From Rossellomorea marisflavi (GTDB lineage: Bacteria; Bacillota; Bacilli; Bacillales; Bacillaceae_B), in assembly GCF_022170785.1 (NCBI RefSeq), contig NZ_CP081870.1, forward strand, positions 1,910,001 through 1,974,000: 64,000 nucleotides of DNA, in the 5' to 3' direction. The notes beneath the pieces are model-generated. The model was not told the DNA's origin. It searched no databases and saw nothing but the letters and a program-made list of their open reading frames with translations. The translations under genes and the position numbers were made by a program. This document shows, one piece after another, positions 8,598 to 20,900 of this stretch (positions are counted from its first letter, which is position 1; each line of letters starts with the position of its first letter).

Positions 8598-9305
8598 ATG
8601 TCAGTCATTTCAATGAAACAATTGCTTGAAGCTGGTGTACACTTCGGACACCAAACTCGCCGTTGGAACCCTAAGATGAAGAGATACATCTTCACAGAGC
8701 GTAACGGCATCTACATCATCGACCTTCAAAAAACCGTTAAAAAGGTTGAAGAAGCTTACAACTTCGTGAAAGAACTAGCTGGTAACGGCGGTAAAGTTCT
8801 TTTCGTAGGAACAAAAAAACAAGCGCAAGAATCTGTTAAAGATGAAGCGGAGCGCGCTGGTATGTACTACATCAACCAACGTTGGTTGGGTGGAACACTT
8901 ACTAACTTCGAAACAATCCAAAAACGTATTTCACGTCTTAAGCAAATCGAAAAGATGGAAGAAGACGGTACGTTCGAAGTACTACCTAAGAAAGAAGTAG
9001 TACAACTGAAAAAAGAACATGAACGTCTTGTGAAATTCCTAGGCGGAATCAAAGATATGAACACACTGCCTGATGCACTATTCATCATCGATCCTCGTAA
9101 AGAGCGTATCGCTGTTGCGGAAGCACGCAAGCTTAACATCCCTATCGTAGGTATCGTTGATACAAACTGTGATCCGGATGAAATCGATGTTGTCATCCCT
9201 GCGAATGATGACGCGATCCGTGCGGTTAAGCTTCTTACAGGGAAAATGGCAGATGCCATCCTTGAAGCGAAACAAGGTGAAGAAGCAGCTGTAGCAGCTG
9301 AGTAA
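8598..9305 (+). CDS. rpsB: 30S ribosomal protein S2
   Basis: A 235-residue S2 protein, beginning [28 protein letters not shown], which contains the universal S2 N-terminal signature [16 protein letters not shown]2 is a late-assembling small-subunit protein needed for mRNA binding. Codon use is visibly skewed towards codons of highly expressed genes (CGT, GTA, AAA, ACA) compared with neighbours. An AGGAGGA site precedes the ATG. It is expressed from its own promoter and closed by a strong terminator, but the EF-Ts gene follows as in most bacteria. Confidence 0.99.
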   Translation: MSVISMKQLLEAGVHFGHQTRRWNPKMKRYIFTERNGIYIIDLQKTVKKVEEAYNFVKELAGNGGKVLFVGTKKQAQESVKDEAERAGMYYINQRWLGGTLTNFETIQKRISRLKQIEKMEEDGTFEVLPKKEVVQLKKEHERLVKFLGGIKDMNTLPDALFIIDPRKERIAVAEARKLNIPIVGIVDTNCDPDEIDVVIPANDDAIRAVKLLTGKMADAILEAKQGEEAAVAAE

Positions 9306-9310
9306 TGACG

Positions 9311-9348
9311 AAAAGGTGATAAGAGGGCTTACCCTTATCACCTTTTTT
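9311..9348 (+). terminator. Terminator after rpsB
   Basis: AAAAGGTGATAAG (9311-9323) pairs with CTTATCACCTTTT (9334-9346) and continues into a T run. It would attenuate transcription between rpsB and tsf. Confidence 0.9.
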
Positions 9349-9363
9349 TAAAGAGGAATCAGA

Positions 9364-9404
9364 CTATCTTTTCAGGTAGTTCACAGCAGGGAAACCTGCG
9401 ATAG
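9364..9404 (+). promoter_or_regulatory. Structured leader upstream of tsf
   Basis: CTATC (9364-9368) pairs with GATAG (9400-9404) and encloses GCAGG-gaaa-CCTGC (9386-9399), a GNRA-type tetraloop hairpin. The structure ends 8 bases before the tsf Shine-Dalgarno. A control role is inference. Confidence 0.35.
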
Positions 9405-9427
9405 ATAATCTAAGGAGGAAACCTACT

Positions 9428-10309
9428 ATGGCAATCACTGCACAAATGGTTAAAGAACTTCGTGAAAAAACCGGCGCTGGAATGATGGACTGTAAAAAAG
9501 CGCTAACAGAAACTGGCGGAGACATGGAGAAAGCAATCGACTTCCTTCGTGAAAAAGGAATCGCGAAAGCAGCTAAAAAAGCTGATCGTATCGCAGCTGA
9601 AGGTACAACGTTCATCGCAAGCGAAGGAAACACAGCAATCATCCTTGAAGTGAATGCTGAAACGGATTTCGTTGCGAAAAACGAAAACTTCCAAAACCTT
9701 GTTAAAGAACTTTCTTCTCACCTATTGGCTACAAAGCCTGCTTCTGTTGAAGAAGCGATGGATCAAAAAATGGAGAACGGTTCAGTTGTTAGTGAGTTCA
9801 TCAATGCGGCAATCGCGAAAATCGGAGAGAAAATCACTCTTCGTCGCTTCGAAATCCGCACTAAAGATGACAACGCAGCGTTCGGTGAGTACCTCCACAT
9901 GGGTGGACGCATCGCTGTTCTTGCTGTAGTTGAAGGCACAACTGATGCTGCTGTAGCAAAAGACGTGGCTATGCATGCTGCAGCCCTTAACCCTAAATAC
10001 GTTTCACGTGATCAAGTGTCTGCTGAAGAAGTAGCACATGAGCGTGAAGTGCTTAAACAACAAGCGCTTAACGAAGGCAAACCTGAAAACATCGTTGAAA
10101 AAATGGTGGAAGGTCGCCTAAGCAAGTACTTCGAAGATATCTGCATCCTTGACCAGCCTTTCGTTAAGAATCCAGATCAAAAAGTACGTCAATTCCTAGA
10201 GTCTCACAAAGCTACCCTTACAGACTTCACTCGTTATGAAGTAGGGGAAGGCCTTGAGAAACGTCAAGAAAACTTCGCTGAAGAAGTTATGAGCCAAGTG
10301 AAGAAATAA
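9428..10309 (+). CDS. tsf: Elongation factor Ts
   Basis: A 293-residue EF-Ts, the nucleotide exchange factor for EF-Tu. The N-terminal UBA-like domain has the signature [19 protein letters not shown] (residues 8-26), followed by [12 protein letters not shown] near residue 79, the EF-Tu contact loop. The C-terminal subdomains are complete. Codon bias is strong, like rpsB. No separate promoter was found, so it is probably transcribed by read-through from rpsB. AAGGAGG lies 8 bases before the ATG. Confidence 0.99.
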   Translation: MAITAQMVKELREKTGAGMMDCKKALTETGGDMEKAIDFLREKGIAKAAKKADRIAAEGTTFIASEGNTAIILEVNAETDFVAKNENFQNLVKELSSHLLATKPASVEEAMDQKMENGSVVSEFINAAIAKIGEKITLRRFEIRTKDDNAAFGEYLHMGGRIAVLAVVEGTTDAAVAKDVAMHAAALNPKYVSRDQVSAEEVAHEREVLKQQALNEGKPENIVEKMVEGRLSKYFEDICILDQPFVKNPDQKVRQFLESHKATLTDFTRYEVGEGLEKRQENFAEEVMSQVKK

Positions 10310-10324
10310 TCAACCGATTCGCTG

Positions 10325-10354
10325 TAGGGAACACATCGTGTGTTCCCTATTTTT
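10325..10354 (+). terminator. Terminator after tsf
   Basis: TAGGGAACACA (10325-10335), loop TCG, TGTGTTCCCTA (10339-10349), then TTTTT. An 11-bp perfect stem. Confidence 0.92.
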
Positions 10355-10387
10355 CAAGAAAAATCTTATTTACATACGGAGGTTCCC

Positions 10388-11113
10388 ATGAGCGTTCCAA
10401 AATATAAACGTGTCGTGCTTAAATTAAGTGGAGAAGCCTTAGCCGGTGAAGACGGCTTCGGCATCAACCCGTCCGTGATCAAAAACGTGGCGGAAGATGT
10501 AAAAGAAATTGCCGAACTAGGTGTGGAAGTCGCAGTCGTCGTTGGCGGCGGAAACATCTGGAGAGGGAAAATCGGCAGTGAGATGGGTATGGACCGTGCA
10601 TCCGCCGACTATATGGGGATGCTGGCGACCGTCATGAACTCATTGGCCCTTCAGGACAGCCTGGAGCAGGTCGGTGTCGAAACGCGGGTGCAGACTTCCA
10701 TCGATATGCGTCAGGTAGCCGAACCATATATCAGAAGAAGAGCAATCCGCCACCTGGAGAAGAAGAGGGTAGTCATCTTTGCAGCCGGTACCGGAAACCC
10801 TTACTTCTCAACAGATACCACAGCGGCTCTTCGTGCAGCAGAAATCGAAGCAGAAGTCATCCTGATGGCGAAAAACAATGTGGATGGCGTCTATTCTGCC
10901 GATCCGATGAAGGACGCCAATGCAGTGAAATATGACAAGCTTTCCTATCTTGATGTGTTGAAAGAGGGCTTGGCGGTCATGGATTCAACGGCTTCATCCC
11001 TATGTATGGACAATGATATACCGCTTATTGTATTCTCTATTATGGAAGATGGAAACATCAAAAAAGCCGTAACAGGCGAAAATATCGGTACAATCGTAAG
11101 GGGGAAAGAATAA
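10388..11113 (+). CDS. pyrH: UMP kinase
   Basis: A 241-residue amino acid kinase family protein that phosphorylates UMP to UDP in pyrimidine nucleotide synthesis. The start is ATG 10388 ([18 protein letters not shown]), with GGAGG just upstream; an in-frame GTG at 10340 would place the start inside the preceding terminator. Visible motifs are KLSGEAL at the phosphate-binding N-terminus, VGGGNIWRG near residue 54, and [19 protein letters not shown] near residue 136. It overlaps frr by one base, giving the usual pyrH-frr pair. Confidence 0.97.
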   Translation: MSVPKYKRVVLKLSGEALAGEDGFGINPSVIKNVAEDVKEIAELGVEVAVVVGGGNIWRGKIGSEMGMDRASADYMGMLATVMNSLALQDSLEQVGVETRVQTSIDMRQVAEPYIRRRAIRHLEKKRVVIFAAGTGNPYFSTDTTAALRAAEIEAEVILMAKNNVDGVYSADPMKDANAVKYDKLSYLDVLKEGLAVMDSTASSLCMDNDIPLIVFSIMEDGNIKKAVTGENIGTIVRGKE

Positions 11114-11670
11114 TGGCAGAAGCAATCATTTCAAACGCAAAGGAAAGAATGACTAAAGCAATCCAAACGTATTCACGTGAACTGGCGACAATCCGGGCGG
11201 GACGCGCGAACGCATCCCTACTTGATAAGATCACCGTCGATTATTATGGTGCGCCTACACCGGTGAACCAACTGGCAGGTATCTCGATTCCTGAGGCCCG
11301 TATGCTTGTCATCCAACCTTATGATAAAACAGCATTGGGCGACATCGAGAAAGCGATCCTCAAATCCGATCTCGGTATCACTCCGAACAGTGACGGGAAT
11401 ATCCTTCGCATCATCATTCCTGCTTTGACTGAAGAGCGTCGTAAAGAACTGGTCAAACGTGTGAAGAAAGAAGCGGAAGATGCGAAAGTTGCCATCCGTA
11501 ACATTCGCCGCGATGCAAATGAAGAACTGAAGAAACAGGAAAAAGCGGGCGAGATCACGGAAGATGATCTTCGCAGCTACTCAGAAGATGTCCAGAAGGC
11601 AACGGATGAAAGCATTGTGAAGATTGACGGTATCGCAAAAGATAAAGAGCAGGAAATGCTAGAAGTATAA
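11113..11670 (+). CDS. frr: Ribosome recycling factor
   Basis: A 185-residue RRF, which with EF-G splits the post-termination ribosome. The fold is a three-helix bundle with an inserted small domain. The N-terminal helix contains [16 protein letters not shown], the characteristic RRF signature. Later features are [11 protein letters not shown] and the C-terminal helix with [11 protein letters not shown]. The start overlaps the last base of pyrH, and a terminator follows within 15 bases. The length is exactly that of the family. Confidence 0.98.
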   Translation: MAEAIISNAKERMTKAIQTYSRELATIRAGRANASLLDKITVDYYGAPTPVNQLAGISIPEARMLVIQPYDKTALGDIEKAILKSDLGITPNSDGNILRIIIPALTEERRKELVKRVKKEAEDAKVAIRNIRRDANEELKKQEKAGEITEDDLRSYSEDVQKATDESIVKIDGIAKDKEQEMLEV

Positions 11671-11682
11671 TGAACGAGTACC

Positions 11683-11721
11683 GCCGACCTATAAGCGAAA
11701 CCCGCTTGGTCGGCTTTTTTT
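11683..11721 (+). terminator. Terminator after frr
   Basis: GCCGACC (11683-11689) pairs with GGTCGGC (11708-11714); an inner AAGCG/CGCTT stem (11693-11697 with 11703-11707) extends it. A run of seven T follows. Confidence 0.9.
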
Positions 11722-11781
11722 ACACTACATATTGATTGCACACCCACCGGCATCCCTTGGATCTTTCCCCTTAAAAATGTC

Positions 11782-11810
11782 TGAACAGGACTGGCAGGGA
11801 ATGGTATAAT
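11782..11810 (+). promoter_or_regulatory. Promoter for the uppS operon
   Basis: TGAACA (11782-11787), 17 bases, perfect TATAAT (11805-11810). The -35 is one mismatch group from TTGACA. Confidence 0.6.
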
Positions 11811-11892
11811 CGAATTTCATGGAGATATCTTTTGTGATTTTTGTTATGATAGTAGAGGTAAATATTTTTAGGATTGTTGGTGGAGGATTTTT

Positions 11893-12684
11893 ATGCTAAA
11901 CAAGCTTAAGCAATGGAAGCGGCAGCAAGGTTCAGAAGACTATGATGAACGGTATAGGGAGTTGAGGAATCACCCGATCCCGGAACATATCGCCATCATC
12001 ATGGATGGTAACGGGAGATGGGCCAAGAAAAGGGCCATGCCCAGGGTTGCCGGCCATCATGAAGGAATGAAATGTGTAAGGAGGGTGACCAGGCTGGCAA
12101 ATGAGCTCGGCGTTGGCACCTTGACTTTATATGCTTTCTCTACAGAAAACTGGAAGCGCCCGAAAATGGAAGTAGAGTTCCTGATGAAGCTTCCCGAAGA
12201 ATTCCTTGGAACATTCCTTCCGGAGTTGATCGAGGAAAACGTTCAGGTGAAGATGATGGGTGCAACAGACGCCATCCCTGAGCACACCAAGCGGGCAGTA
12301 CAGAAAGCAATCGAAGAGACTAAAGAGAATGACGGCCTTATCTTGAACTTCGCTCTGAACTATGGAAGCAGATCTGAAATCCTCGACGGTGTGAAGCATG
12401 TCTTAAATGATGTAAGAAGTGGAATACTGGATGAAGAACAATTGACAGAAGACGTGTTTTCCACTTATTTAATGACAAAGAACCTCAAGGATCCCGATCT
12501 GCTCATACGGACAAGCGGAGAAATACGTTTGAGTAATTTCATGCTTTGGCAGCTCGCATATACTGAATTCTGGTTCACGGATGTATTGTGGCCCGACTTC
12601 GGCAAGGAAGAGCTTGTGGAAGCCATTGAGGCCTATCAGGGCCGCTCAAGGAGATTCGGCGGGTTACAAAGCGAGGAGTCCTAA
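11893..12684 (+). CDS. uppS: Undecaprenyl diphosphate synthase
   Basis: A 263-residue cis-prenyltransferase that builds the C55 lipid carrier used for peptidoglycan and teichoic acid synthesis. The catalytic Asp38 is in IAIIMDGNGRWAKKR, with the conserved GHHEG and YAFSTENWKRP segments following. The C-terminal pyrophosphate-binding region RTSGEIRLSNFMLWQLAYTE is present. It overlaps cdsA by one base, and cdsA, dxr and rasP follow, an arrangement common across Firmicutes. GGAGG lies about 8 bases before the ATG. Confidence 0.97.
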   Translation: MLNKLKQWKRQQGSEDYDERYRELRNHPIPEHIAIIMDGNGRWAKKRAMPRVAGHHEGMKCVRRVTRLANELGVGTLTLYAFSTENWKRPKMEVEFLMKLPEEFLGTFLPELIEENVQVKMMGATDAIPEHTKRAVQKAIEETKENDGLILNFALNYGSRSEILDGVKHVLNDVRSGILDEEQLTEDVFSTYLMTKNLKDPDLLIRTSGEIRLSNFMLWQLAYTEFWFTDVLWPDFGKEELVEAIEAYQGRSRRFGGLQSEES

Positions 12685-13472
12685 TGAAACAGCGAATTAT
12701 TACAGCGGTCGTCGCAGCGGCGATCTTCTTGCCGATCATCTTGGTTGGTAAGATACCATTCATCATCCTGATGTATGCCATTGCATCCATCAGTCTCTAT
12801 GAAGCACTTAAAATGAGGGGCCACGGGATCATGACGATACCAGGTTTATTATCCCTTGCCCTCCTATGGATCTTTTTGATCCCGAATGAAACCATCGATG
12901 TCATTGCGGACTTCGGATACTCCAAAATGGAGTTTGTGTTCATCGCCGTTTTATTATTGCTGGTCTATACGGTGATCACGAAGAACCGCTTCACCTATGA
13001 CGACGTCGGTTTTCACTTATTGAGCCTATTATATGTAGGAATCGGTTATTTCTATTTCATCGAGATCCGCATGCTGTCGAATGGCGCACAGCTCATCTTC
13101 TATGCCCTATTCATCATCTGGGCTACGGATTCCGGAGCCTACTTTATCGGACGGGCCATGGGGAAGAAAAAACTCTGGCCGCATATTTCTCCGAATAAAA
13201 CAGTTGAAGGGTTCATCGGCGGAATCGTTTCGGCTGTCATTGTCGGTATCATCATCACATTTTTCACCGACCTCGGCATCTCGATGCCAAAGCTAATCAT
13301 CATCACGGCGATACTTTCCGTATTCGGTCAAATGGGGGATCTGGTGGAATCTGCCCTTAAAAGGCACTACGGAGTCAAGGATTCCGGGAATCTCCTTCCG
13401 GGACACGGTGGGATGCTCGATCGTTTCGACAGTTTGTTATTCGTACTGCCACTGCTGCATTTTCTATTATAA
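12684..13472 (+). CDS. cdsA: Phosphatidate cytidylyltransferase (CDP-diacylglycerol synthase)
   Basis: A 262-residue integral membrane enzyme that converts phosphatidic acid and CTP to CDP-diacylglycerol, the precursor of phosphatidylglycerol and other phospholipids. It has about eight hydrophobic segments and ends with the CdsA signature, S-ALKR-HYGVKD-SGNLLPGHGG-MLDRFDS, near residues 219-248. The Asp residues of that signature bind metal. Its product is used by PgsA, encoded later in the window. Start overlaps the uppS stop by one base. Confidence 0.97.
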   Translation: MKQRIITAVVAAAIFLPIILVGKIPFIILMYAIASISLYEALKMRGHGIMTIPGLLSLALLWIFLIPNETIDVIADFGYSKMEFVFIAVLLLLVYTVITKNRFTYDDVGFHLLSLLYVGIGYFYFIEIRMLSNGAQLIFYALFIIWATDSGAYFIGRAMGKKKLWPHISPNKTVEGFIGGIVSAVIVGIIITFFTDLGISMPKLIIITAILSVFGQMGDLVESALKRHYGVKDSGNLLPGHGGMLDRFDSLLFVLPLLHFLL

Positions 13473-13510
13473 AGATAAAGAGAGCAACACATCTGTAAGG
13501 AGTGGAGTCA

Positions 13511-14653
13511 TTGAAGAGTATTAGTTTAATGGGGGCCACCGGTTCCATCGGGATCCAGACACTCGATGTCATCCGGCAGCACCCCGAAGAGTTCCATCTA
13601 TCGGCTGTATCGGCAGGCCGCAACATGGAAAAGACAAGGGACATCATCCGTGAGTTCATGCCGTCACTCGTCTCTGTCCAACTGAAAGAGGATGCAGAGA
13701 AGCTCCGCTCAGAATTTGGTGATATCACCGTTCTCCATGGAGAAGATGGTCTGATCGAGACAGCGTGCTTCCATGAAGCCGACGTCTTGGTCAACGCGGT
13801 GCTCGGTAGCGTGGGCCTCCATCCGACTTTGAAGGCAATCGATGCGGGCAAGACCATCGCCATCGCCAACAAGGAGACCCTCGTAACAGCAGGGCATCTG
13901 GTCATGGAAGCGGCTCGGAAGAAGGGTGTACAGCTTCTTCCCGTTGATAGTGAACACTCCGCGATCTTTCAGGCACTTCAAGGGGAGAATCCGAAAAATA
14001 TCGAAAAACTCATCATTACCGCTTCCGGAGGGAGCTTCCGTGATAAATCAAGAGATGAGCTTGTCGGCGTGACGGTAGACGATGCGCTGAATCATCCGAA
14101 CTGGTCCATGGGGGCGAAAATCACCATCGATTCGGCAACCATGATGAATAAAGGACTTGAAGTCATCGAAGCCCACTGGCTCTTTGATCTGCCTTATGAT
14201 CAGATTGACGTGGTACTTCACCGTGAAAGCATCATTCATTCTATGATCCAGTTCCACGATTCTTCGGTCATGGCTCAGCTGGGAACACCTGATATGAGGG
14301 TACCGATCCAATATGCCCTCACGTATCCAGACAGGATGCCCCATCCTAAAGGGAAGAGACTGGACTTGGTGGAAATCGGGAAGCTTCACTTCGAAGAAAT
14401 GGATACGGACCGGTTCAAATGCCTCGGATTTGCCTATGCAGCCGGCAGGGAAGGCGGCAGCATGCCGACAGTCCTGAATGCAGCCAATGAAGCAGCTGTG
14501 GCACTCTTCCTTAAAGGGGCTATCTCATTCCTGCAAATCGACGACCTCGTGGAGCGGGCATTGAACGGGCACGTCACGATACAAAGGCCGGACCTCGGGA
14601 CGATCCATGAGATCGACCGGAACACGAGGAAGCTGGTCGATTCCTGGGTGTAA
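13511..14653 (+). CDS. dxr: 1-deoxy-D-xylulose 5-phosphate reductoisomerase
   Basis: A 380-residue enzyme of the non-mevalonate isoprenoid pathway, converting DXP to MEP with NADPH; it supplies the precursor for the upstream uppS product. The Rossmann motif GATGSIG is at residues 7-13. Substrate and metal residues are in [13 protein letters not shown] and ASGGSFRD, and [22 protein letters not shown] is fully conserved. I chose TTG 13511 because AAGGAG at 13497-13502 is 8 bases upstream; the in-frame GTG at 13502 lies within that ribosome-binding site. Confidence 0.96.
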   Translation: MKSISLMGATGSIGIQTLDVIRQHPEEFHLSAVSAGRNMEKTRDIIREFMPSLVSVQLKEDAEKLRSEFGDITVLHGEDGLIETACFHEADVLVNAVLGSVGLHPTLKAIDAGKTIAIANKETLVTAGHLVMEAARKKGVQLLPVDSEHSAIFQALQGENPKNIEKLIITASGGSFRDKSRDELVGVTVDDALNHPNWSMGAKITIDSATMMNKGLEVIEAHWLFDLPYDQIDVVLHRESIIHSMIQFHDSSVMAQLGTPDMRVPIQYALTYPDRMPHPKGKRLDLVEIGKLHFEEMDTDRFKCLGFAYAAGREGGSMPTVLNAANEAAVALFLKGAISFLQIDDLVERALNGHVTIQRPDLGTIHEIDRNTRKLVDSWV

Positions 14654-14754
14654 AGGGTATGTTTTCCCGCGATGATACGTATGATGATTATGTACAACCC
14701 TTCATTTACATTTAAATCTGTGCAGTTTGACAGGTTACAAAGGTGGTTATTTAC

Positions 14755-16020
14755 ATGCAGACAGTCATAGCCTTTATCGTGATCTTCGGGGCATTGGTTT
14801 TTTTCCATGAACTGGGGCATCTGATTTTTGCCAAGCGTGCAGGGATCCTCTGCCGCGAGTTTGCCATCGGTTTCGGTCCAAAGGTGTTCTCATTCAAGAA
14901 AAATGAAACCGTCTATACGATCCGCCTGCTTCCATTGGGAGGTTTCGTCCGGATGGCGGGTGAAGATCCAGAAATGGTCGAACTGAAGGCGGGCCATCGC
15001 ATCGGTCTCCTATTTGATCAGGATGAGAAAGCTTCCAAGATTGTTCTGAACAACAAGGACCGCTATCCGAACATCCGCGTCATCGAGGTGGAAACGGCGG
15101 ATCTTGAAAGGGAACTCATCATCAAAGGGTATGAAGATGACGAAGAAGAATTGAAAACATTCCCTATTTCACGAAACGCTGTCATCGTCGAAGACGGTAC
15201 AGAATCATTGATTGCGCCATGGGATCGTCAATTCGGTTCAAAATCCCTGCCGAAGAGGGCGATGGCCATTTTCGCAGGTCCACTGTTCAACTTCATCCTG
15301 GCTTTCTTCATTTTCATTCTGGTCGGGTTCCTTCAAGGGGTACCGACCAATGATCCCGTCCTTGGTGATCTGACGGATGATGGCGCAGCCAAGGAATCAG
15401 GCCTTCAAAAAGGAGACGAGGTCCTTAGCATCGACGACAGTGAAATCTCCACTTGGGAAGATATTGTCGGTGTGATCCAGAAGCACCCCGGTGATGAACT
15501 CGTCTTCACCGTCGAAAGGGGAGGAGCGACACAGGATATCTCTGTAACGCCAGAGCCTCAGAAGGTAGAAGGGCAAGAAGAAATCGGAAAGATCGGCGTT
15601 CACAATCCTATGGAAAAATCGCCGCTGAAGGTCGTATCTTCAAGTGCGGAGCAAACCTACGAAATGGGCAAGCTGATCTTCGTCCTCTTAGGCAAGCTTG
15701 TTACGGGTGAATTCTCCATTGATGCCTTAAGCGGACCGGTTGGGATCTATCAGTCCACCGATGTCGTTGCACAGTCGGGTATCTATGATTTGATGAGATG
15801 GGCAGCCATACTCAGCATCAACCTCGGCATCATGAACCTCCTGCCGATCCCGGCCTTGGACGGAGGAAGACTCCTGTTCTTCGCAGTGGAAGCGCTGAGG
15901 GGAAAACCGGTGGACCGCAAGATGGAAGGAATGGTTCATTTTGTAGGGTTCGCCCTCCTGATGGTCCTGATGCTCGTCGTAACATGGAATGATATACAAC
16001 GATTCTTTATACAGAATTAG
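14755..16020 (+). CDS. rasP: RasP, site-2 intramembrane zinc metalloprotease
   Basis: A 421-residue RseP/SpoIVFB-type protease that cuts anti-sigma factors such as RsiW, and signal peptides, within the membrane. The zinc motif HELGH is at residues 18-22 in the first membrane helix. A PDZ domain follows (about residues 200-280, SGLQKGDEVLSIDD), and the C-terminal MNLLPIPALDGGR supplies the LDG metal ligand. ATG 14755 is preferred to GTG 14743 because AAAGGTGG ends 9 bases before it. It lies between dxr and proS, as in B. subtilis. The ORF ends with a typical extra C-terminal membrane helix. Confidence 0.95.
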   Translation: MQTVIAFIVIFGALVFFHELGHLIFAKRAGILCREFAIGFGPKVFSFKKNETVYTIRLLPLGGFVRMAGEDPEMVELKAGHRIGLLFDQDEKASKIVLNNKDRYPNIRVIEVETADLERELIIKGYEDDEEELKTFPISRNAVIVEDGTESLIAPWDRQFGSKSLPKRAMAIFAGPLFNFILAFFIFILVGFLQGVPTNDPVLGDLTDDGAAKESGLQKGDEVLSIDDSEISTWEDIVGVIQKHPGDELVFTVERGGATQDISVTPEPQKVEGQEEIGKIGVHNPMEKSPLKVVSSSAEQTYEMGKLIFVLLGKLVTGEFSIDALSGPVGIYQSTDVVAQSGIYDLMRWAAILSINLGIMNLLPIPALDGGRLLFFAVEALRGKPVDRKMEGMVHFVGFALLMVLMLVVTWNDIQRFFIQN

Positions 16021-16027
16021 CATGTTT

Positions 16028-16057
16028 GGCAGTTTCATCCTAGTGGGTGATACTGCC
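16028..16057 (+). other. Hairpin between rasP and proS
   Basis: GGCAGT (16028-16033) pairs with ACTGCC (16052-16057) around an inner TCA/TGA stem. No T run follows, so it is at best a weak terminator or part of the proS leader. Confidence 0.4.
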
Positions 16058-16131
16058 TCTTGCATTGCTCGGGGAAAAACGGGTACATACAAATAAACAA
16101 TAAAAATATTATGGTAACTGAGGTGCTCTGA

Positions 16132-17838
<1,707 letters not shown>

Positions 17839-17931
17839 AGGGATGAAGGGCTTGACTCCAGTGGTTGTACCTCTGCCGTCGGCCCTTTTCCTCTGAGGAT
17901 ATAGAAAGGCACTAAAGGGGGAGTAAGAGAA

Positions 17932-20900
17932 ATGGAAGAGAGATCCCTGAGCAAGAAAGAGCGATTTCAAGTATTACTATCCCAGCTAGGGATGACCGGG
18001 GATGATGTGGTTCAGTACTTCAACAATGCTGAAATTGAAAAATTATCCGTTTATAGAAAAGAGAAAAAATGGCATTTTCATTTCGCGCTGGATCAGATCA
18101 TTCCCTGCAAGGTGATGAACCAGTTTTCAAATGCTCTAAGGTCTTCGTTCAAGCATATCGCCCAGGTAGGATTTTCGGTGAAGGTCCTCAATACGGAAGC
18201 AACCGAACAGCATATCCTTGATTACTGGACAGAATGCATCAAGGAAGTGCAGGGCATATCACCGCCATTATTGAAGATCCTCAATACACAGAAGCCTAAG
18301 ATACAGGGTAATAAAATTGTCGTGCAGGCTTCCAACGATACAGAAGCGACACAGTTGAAGAAAAAATATAGTGATATCATCTGTTCGGCATTCGAACAGT
18401 TTGGATTTCCCCGCCTCATGCTGGATGCAGAGGTAGGACAGGCTGAAGCTCAAAACAGTGACTATGAGAAATTTCTTGAAGAAAAGCTCAAGGAAGATCA
18501 AGAGCGGGCAAAACAGGCTCTCATTGAAATGGAGAAAGCTGAGAAGGAAGAAGCCGCAGGGATTCCGAGCGGGCCCTTCATGCTTGGTTTATCGATCAAG
18601 GATGACGCTGAGTTCAGGAAGATCGAAGACATCCTCGATGAGGAGAGGCGCATTGCCGTCGAAGGCTATGTGTTCGACTGTGAAACGCGTGAGCTGAGAA
18701 GCGGCCGTACCCTCCTCACATTCAAGGTGACGGATTATTCAAGCTCGATCCTTGTGAAGATGTTCTCCCGTGACAAAGACGATGCAGCCATTATGAATAC
18801 GATGAAGAAGGGGATGTGGGTCCGCTGCAGGGGAAGCATCCAAAATGATACATTCGTCCGCGACCTCGTCATGATCGCCAACGATGTCAATGAAATCAAA
18901 CCGGTTCTGAGACTCGATACGGCACCTGAAGACAAGAAGAGGGTAGAACTCCACATGCATACCCCGATGAGTCAAATGGACGCAGTATCGTCCGTCAGTT
19001 CCCTTGTTTCGCAAGCAAAGAAATGGGGTCATAAGGCGGTTGCCATCACGGATCATGCCGTGGCACAATCCTTCCCGGAAGCGTTCAGTGCAAGTAAAAA
19101 GAATGATATCAAGGTGCTGTACGGCATCGAGGCAAACCTCGTCGATGACGGGGTCCCCATCGCCTATAACGACAGGGACCGCATACTAGAAGACAGCACG
19201 TATATCGTATTCGATGTGGAAACGACAGGTCTTTCCGCGGTATACGATACGATTATCGAACTCGCAGCCGTAAAGATCAGGGACGGGGAAGTGATCGACA
19301 AGTTCGAGCGCTTTGCCAATCCTCATCATCCCCTTTCTGCTACAACCATCGAACTGACTGGCATCACCGATGATATGGTGAGGAATGCCCCTGAGATCAA
19401 CGATGTGCTGAAGGAATTCCATGCATGGGTGGAAGATGATATCCTGGTTGCCCACAATGCATCATTCGATATGGGGTTCCTGAATGCAGGATACAAGAAA
19501 GCAGACCTTCCCAAAGCGTCAAATCCGGTCATCGATACGCTGGAACTGGCAAGGCTCCTTTATCCTCAATTCAAGAATCACCGCTTGAATACCCTGGCGA
19601 AGAAATTCGATGTCGAGCTCACCCAGCATCACAGGGCGATCTATGATGCGGAAGCCACTGGATATCTACTTCTCAAAATGCTGAAGGATGCATCGGAGAA
19701 GGGGATCATGAATCATAATCAGTTCAATGATTACATGGGGAAAGGGGACGCCTATAAGCGTTCAAGACCTTACCACTGTACCCTGCTTGCCCAGACGGAA
19801 GAAGGACTGAAGAATCTGTTCAAGCTCGTATCGATTTCCCACATGCATTATTTCTTCCGTGTCCCCCGCATCCCGCGGTCACAGCTCCAAAAATATCGCG
19901 CTGGCATCCTGGTTGGTTCGGGTTGCGATAAAGGGGAAGTGTTCGAAGGGATGATGCAAAAAGGCATCGAGGAAGTGCTCGAAACAGCTGAATTCTATGA
20001 TTACCTTGAGGTTCATCCGAAAGAAGTCTATCAGCATCTGATTGAACTGGATCTCGTGCAGAGTACGAAGAATCTGGAAGACATCATCAAGAATATCGTC
20101 GATCTCGGAGAACGGATCAATAAGCCCGTTGTGGCAACAGGGAACGTGCATTATTTGAATGAAACAGACAAGATTTATCGGAAGATCCTCGTGAGTTCCC
20201 AAGGTGGGGCAAACCCGCTTAATCGTCATGAACTTCCCGATGTCCATTTCCGTACAACGAATGAGATGCTGGATGCCTTCTCCTTCCTCGGGAAAGACAA
20301 GGCCGAGGAGATCGTGGTCGAGAACTCAAATAAGATCGCTGACATGATCGACTCCATCAAACCGATCAAAGATGACCTTTTCACCCCTAAGATCGAAGGG
20401 GCAGACGAGGAAATGCGTCGCATGAGCTATGAGATGGCCAAAAGCATTTACGGGGAAGACCTTCCTGAAATCGTCGAAGCGCGCCTTGAAAAAGAGCTGA
20501 AGAGCATCATCGGCCATGGATTCGCCGTCATCTATCTCATTTCTGCTAAACTCGTTAAGAAGTCACTGGAGGACGGATATCTTGTTGGATCCCGTGGATC
20601 CGTCGGCTCATCATTCGTTGCCACCATGACGGAGATCACAGAAGTGAATCCACTTCCTCCGCATTACGTGTGCCCGTCCTGCAAGAAGTCGGAGTTCTTC
20701 GATGACGGTTCCGTTGGTTCAGGATTCGATCTGCCGAACAAAGACTGTCCGGATTGTGCGATTCCATTCAAAAAAGACGGACACGATATCCCGTTTGAGA
20801 CATTCCTGGGATTCAAGGGGGATAAGGTTCCCGATATCGATTTGAACTTCTCGGGGGAATACCAGCCGAAAGCCCATGATTATACGAAGGTGCTGTTCGG

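Noticed and set aside
10340-10387. Upstream GTG start for pyrH
   Set aside because: It lies within the tsf terminator stem; ATG 10388 has a proper GGAGG and gives the family N-terminus.
16021-16131. T-box leader for proS
   Set aside because: The gap is too short for a T-box and has no recognisable T-box sequence or antiterminator pair.
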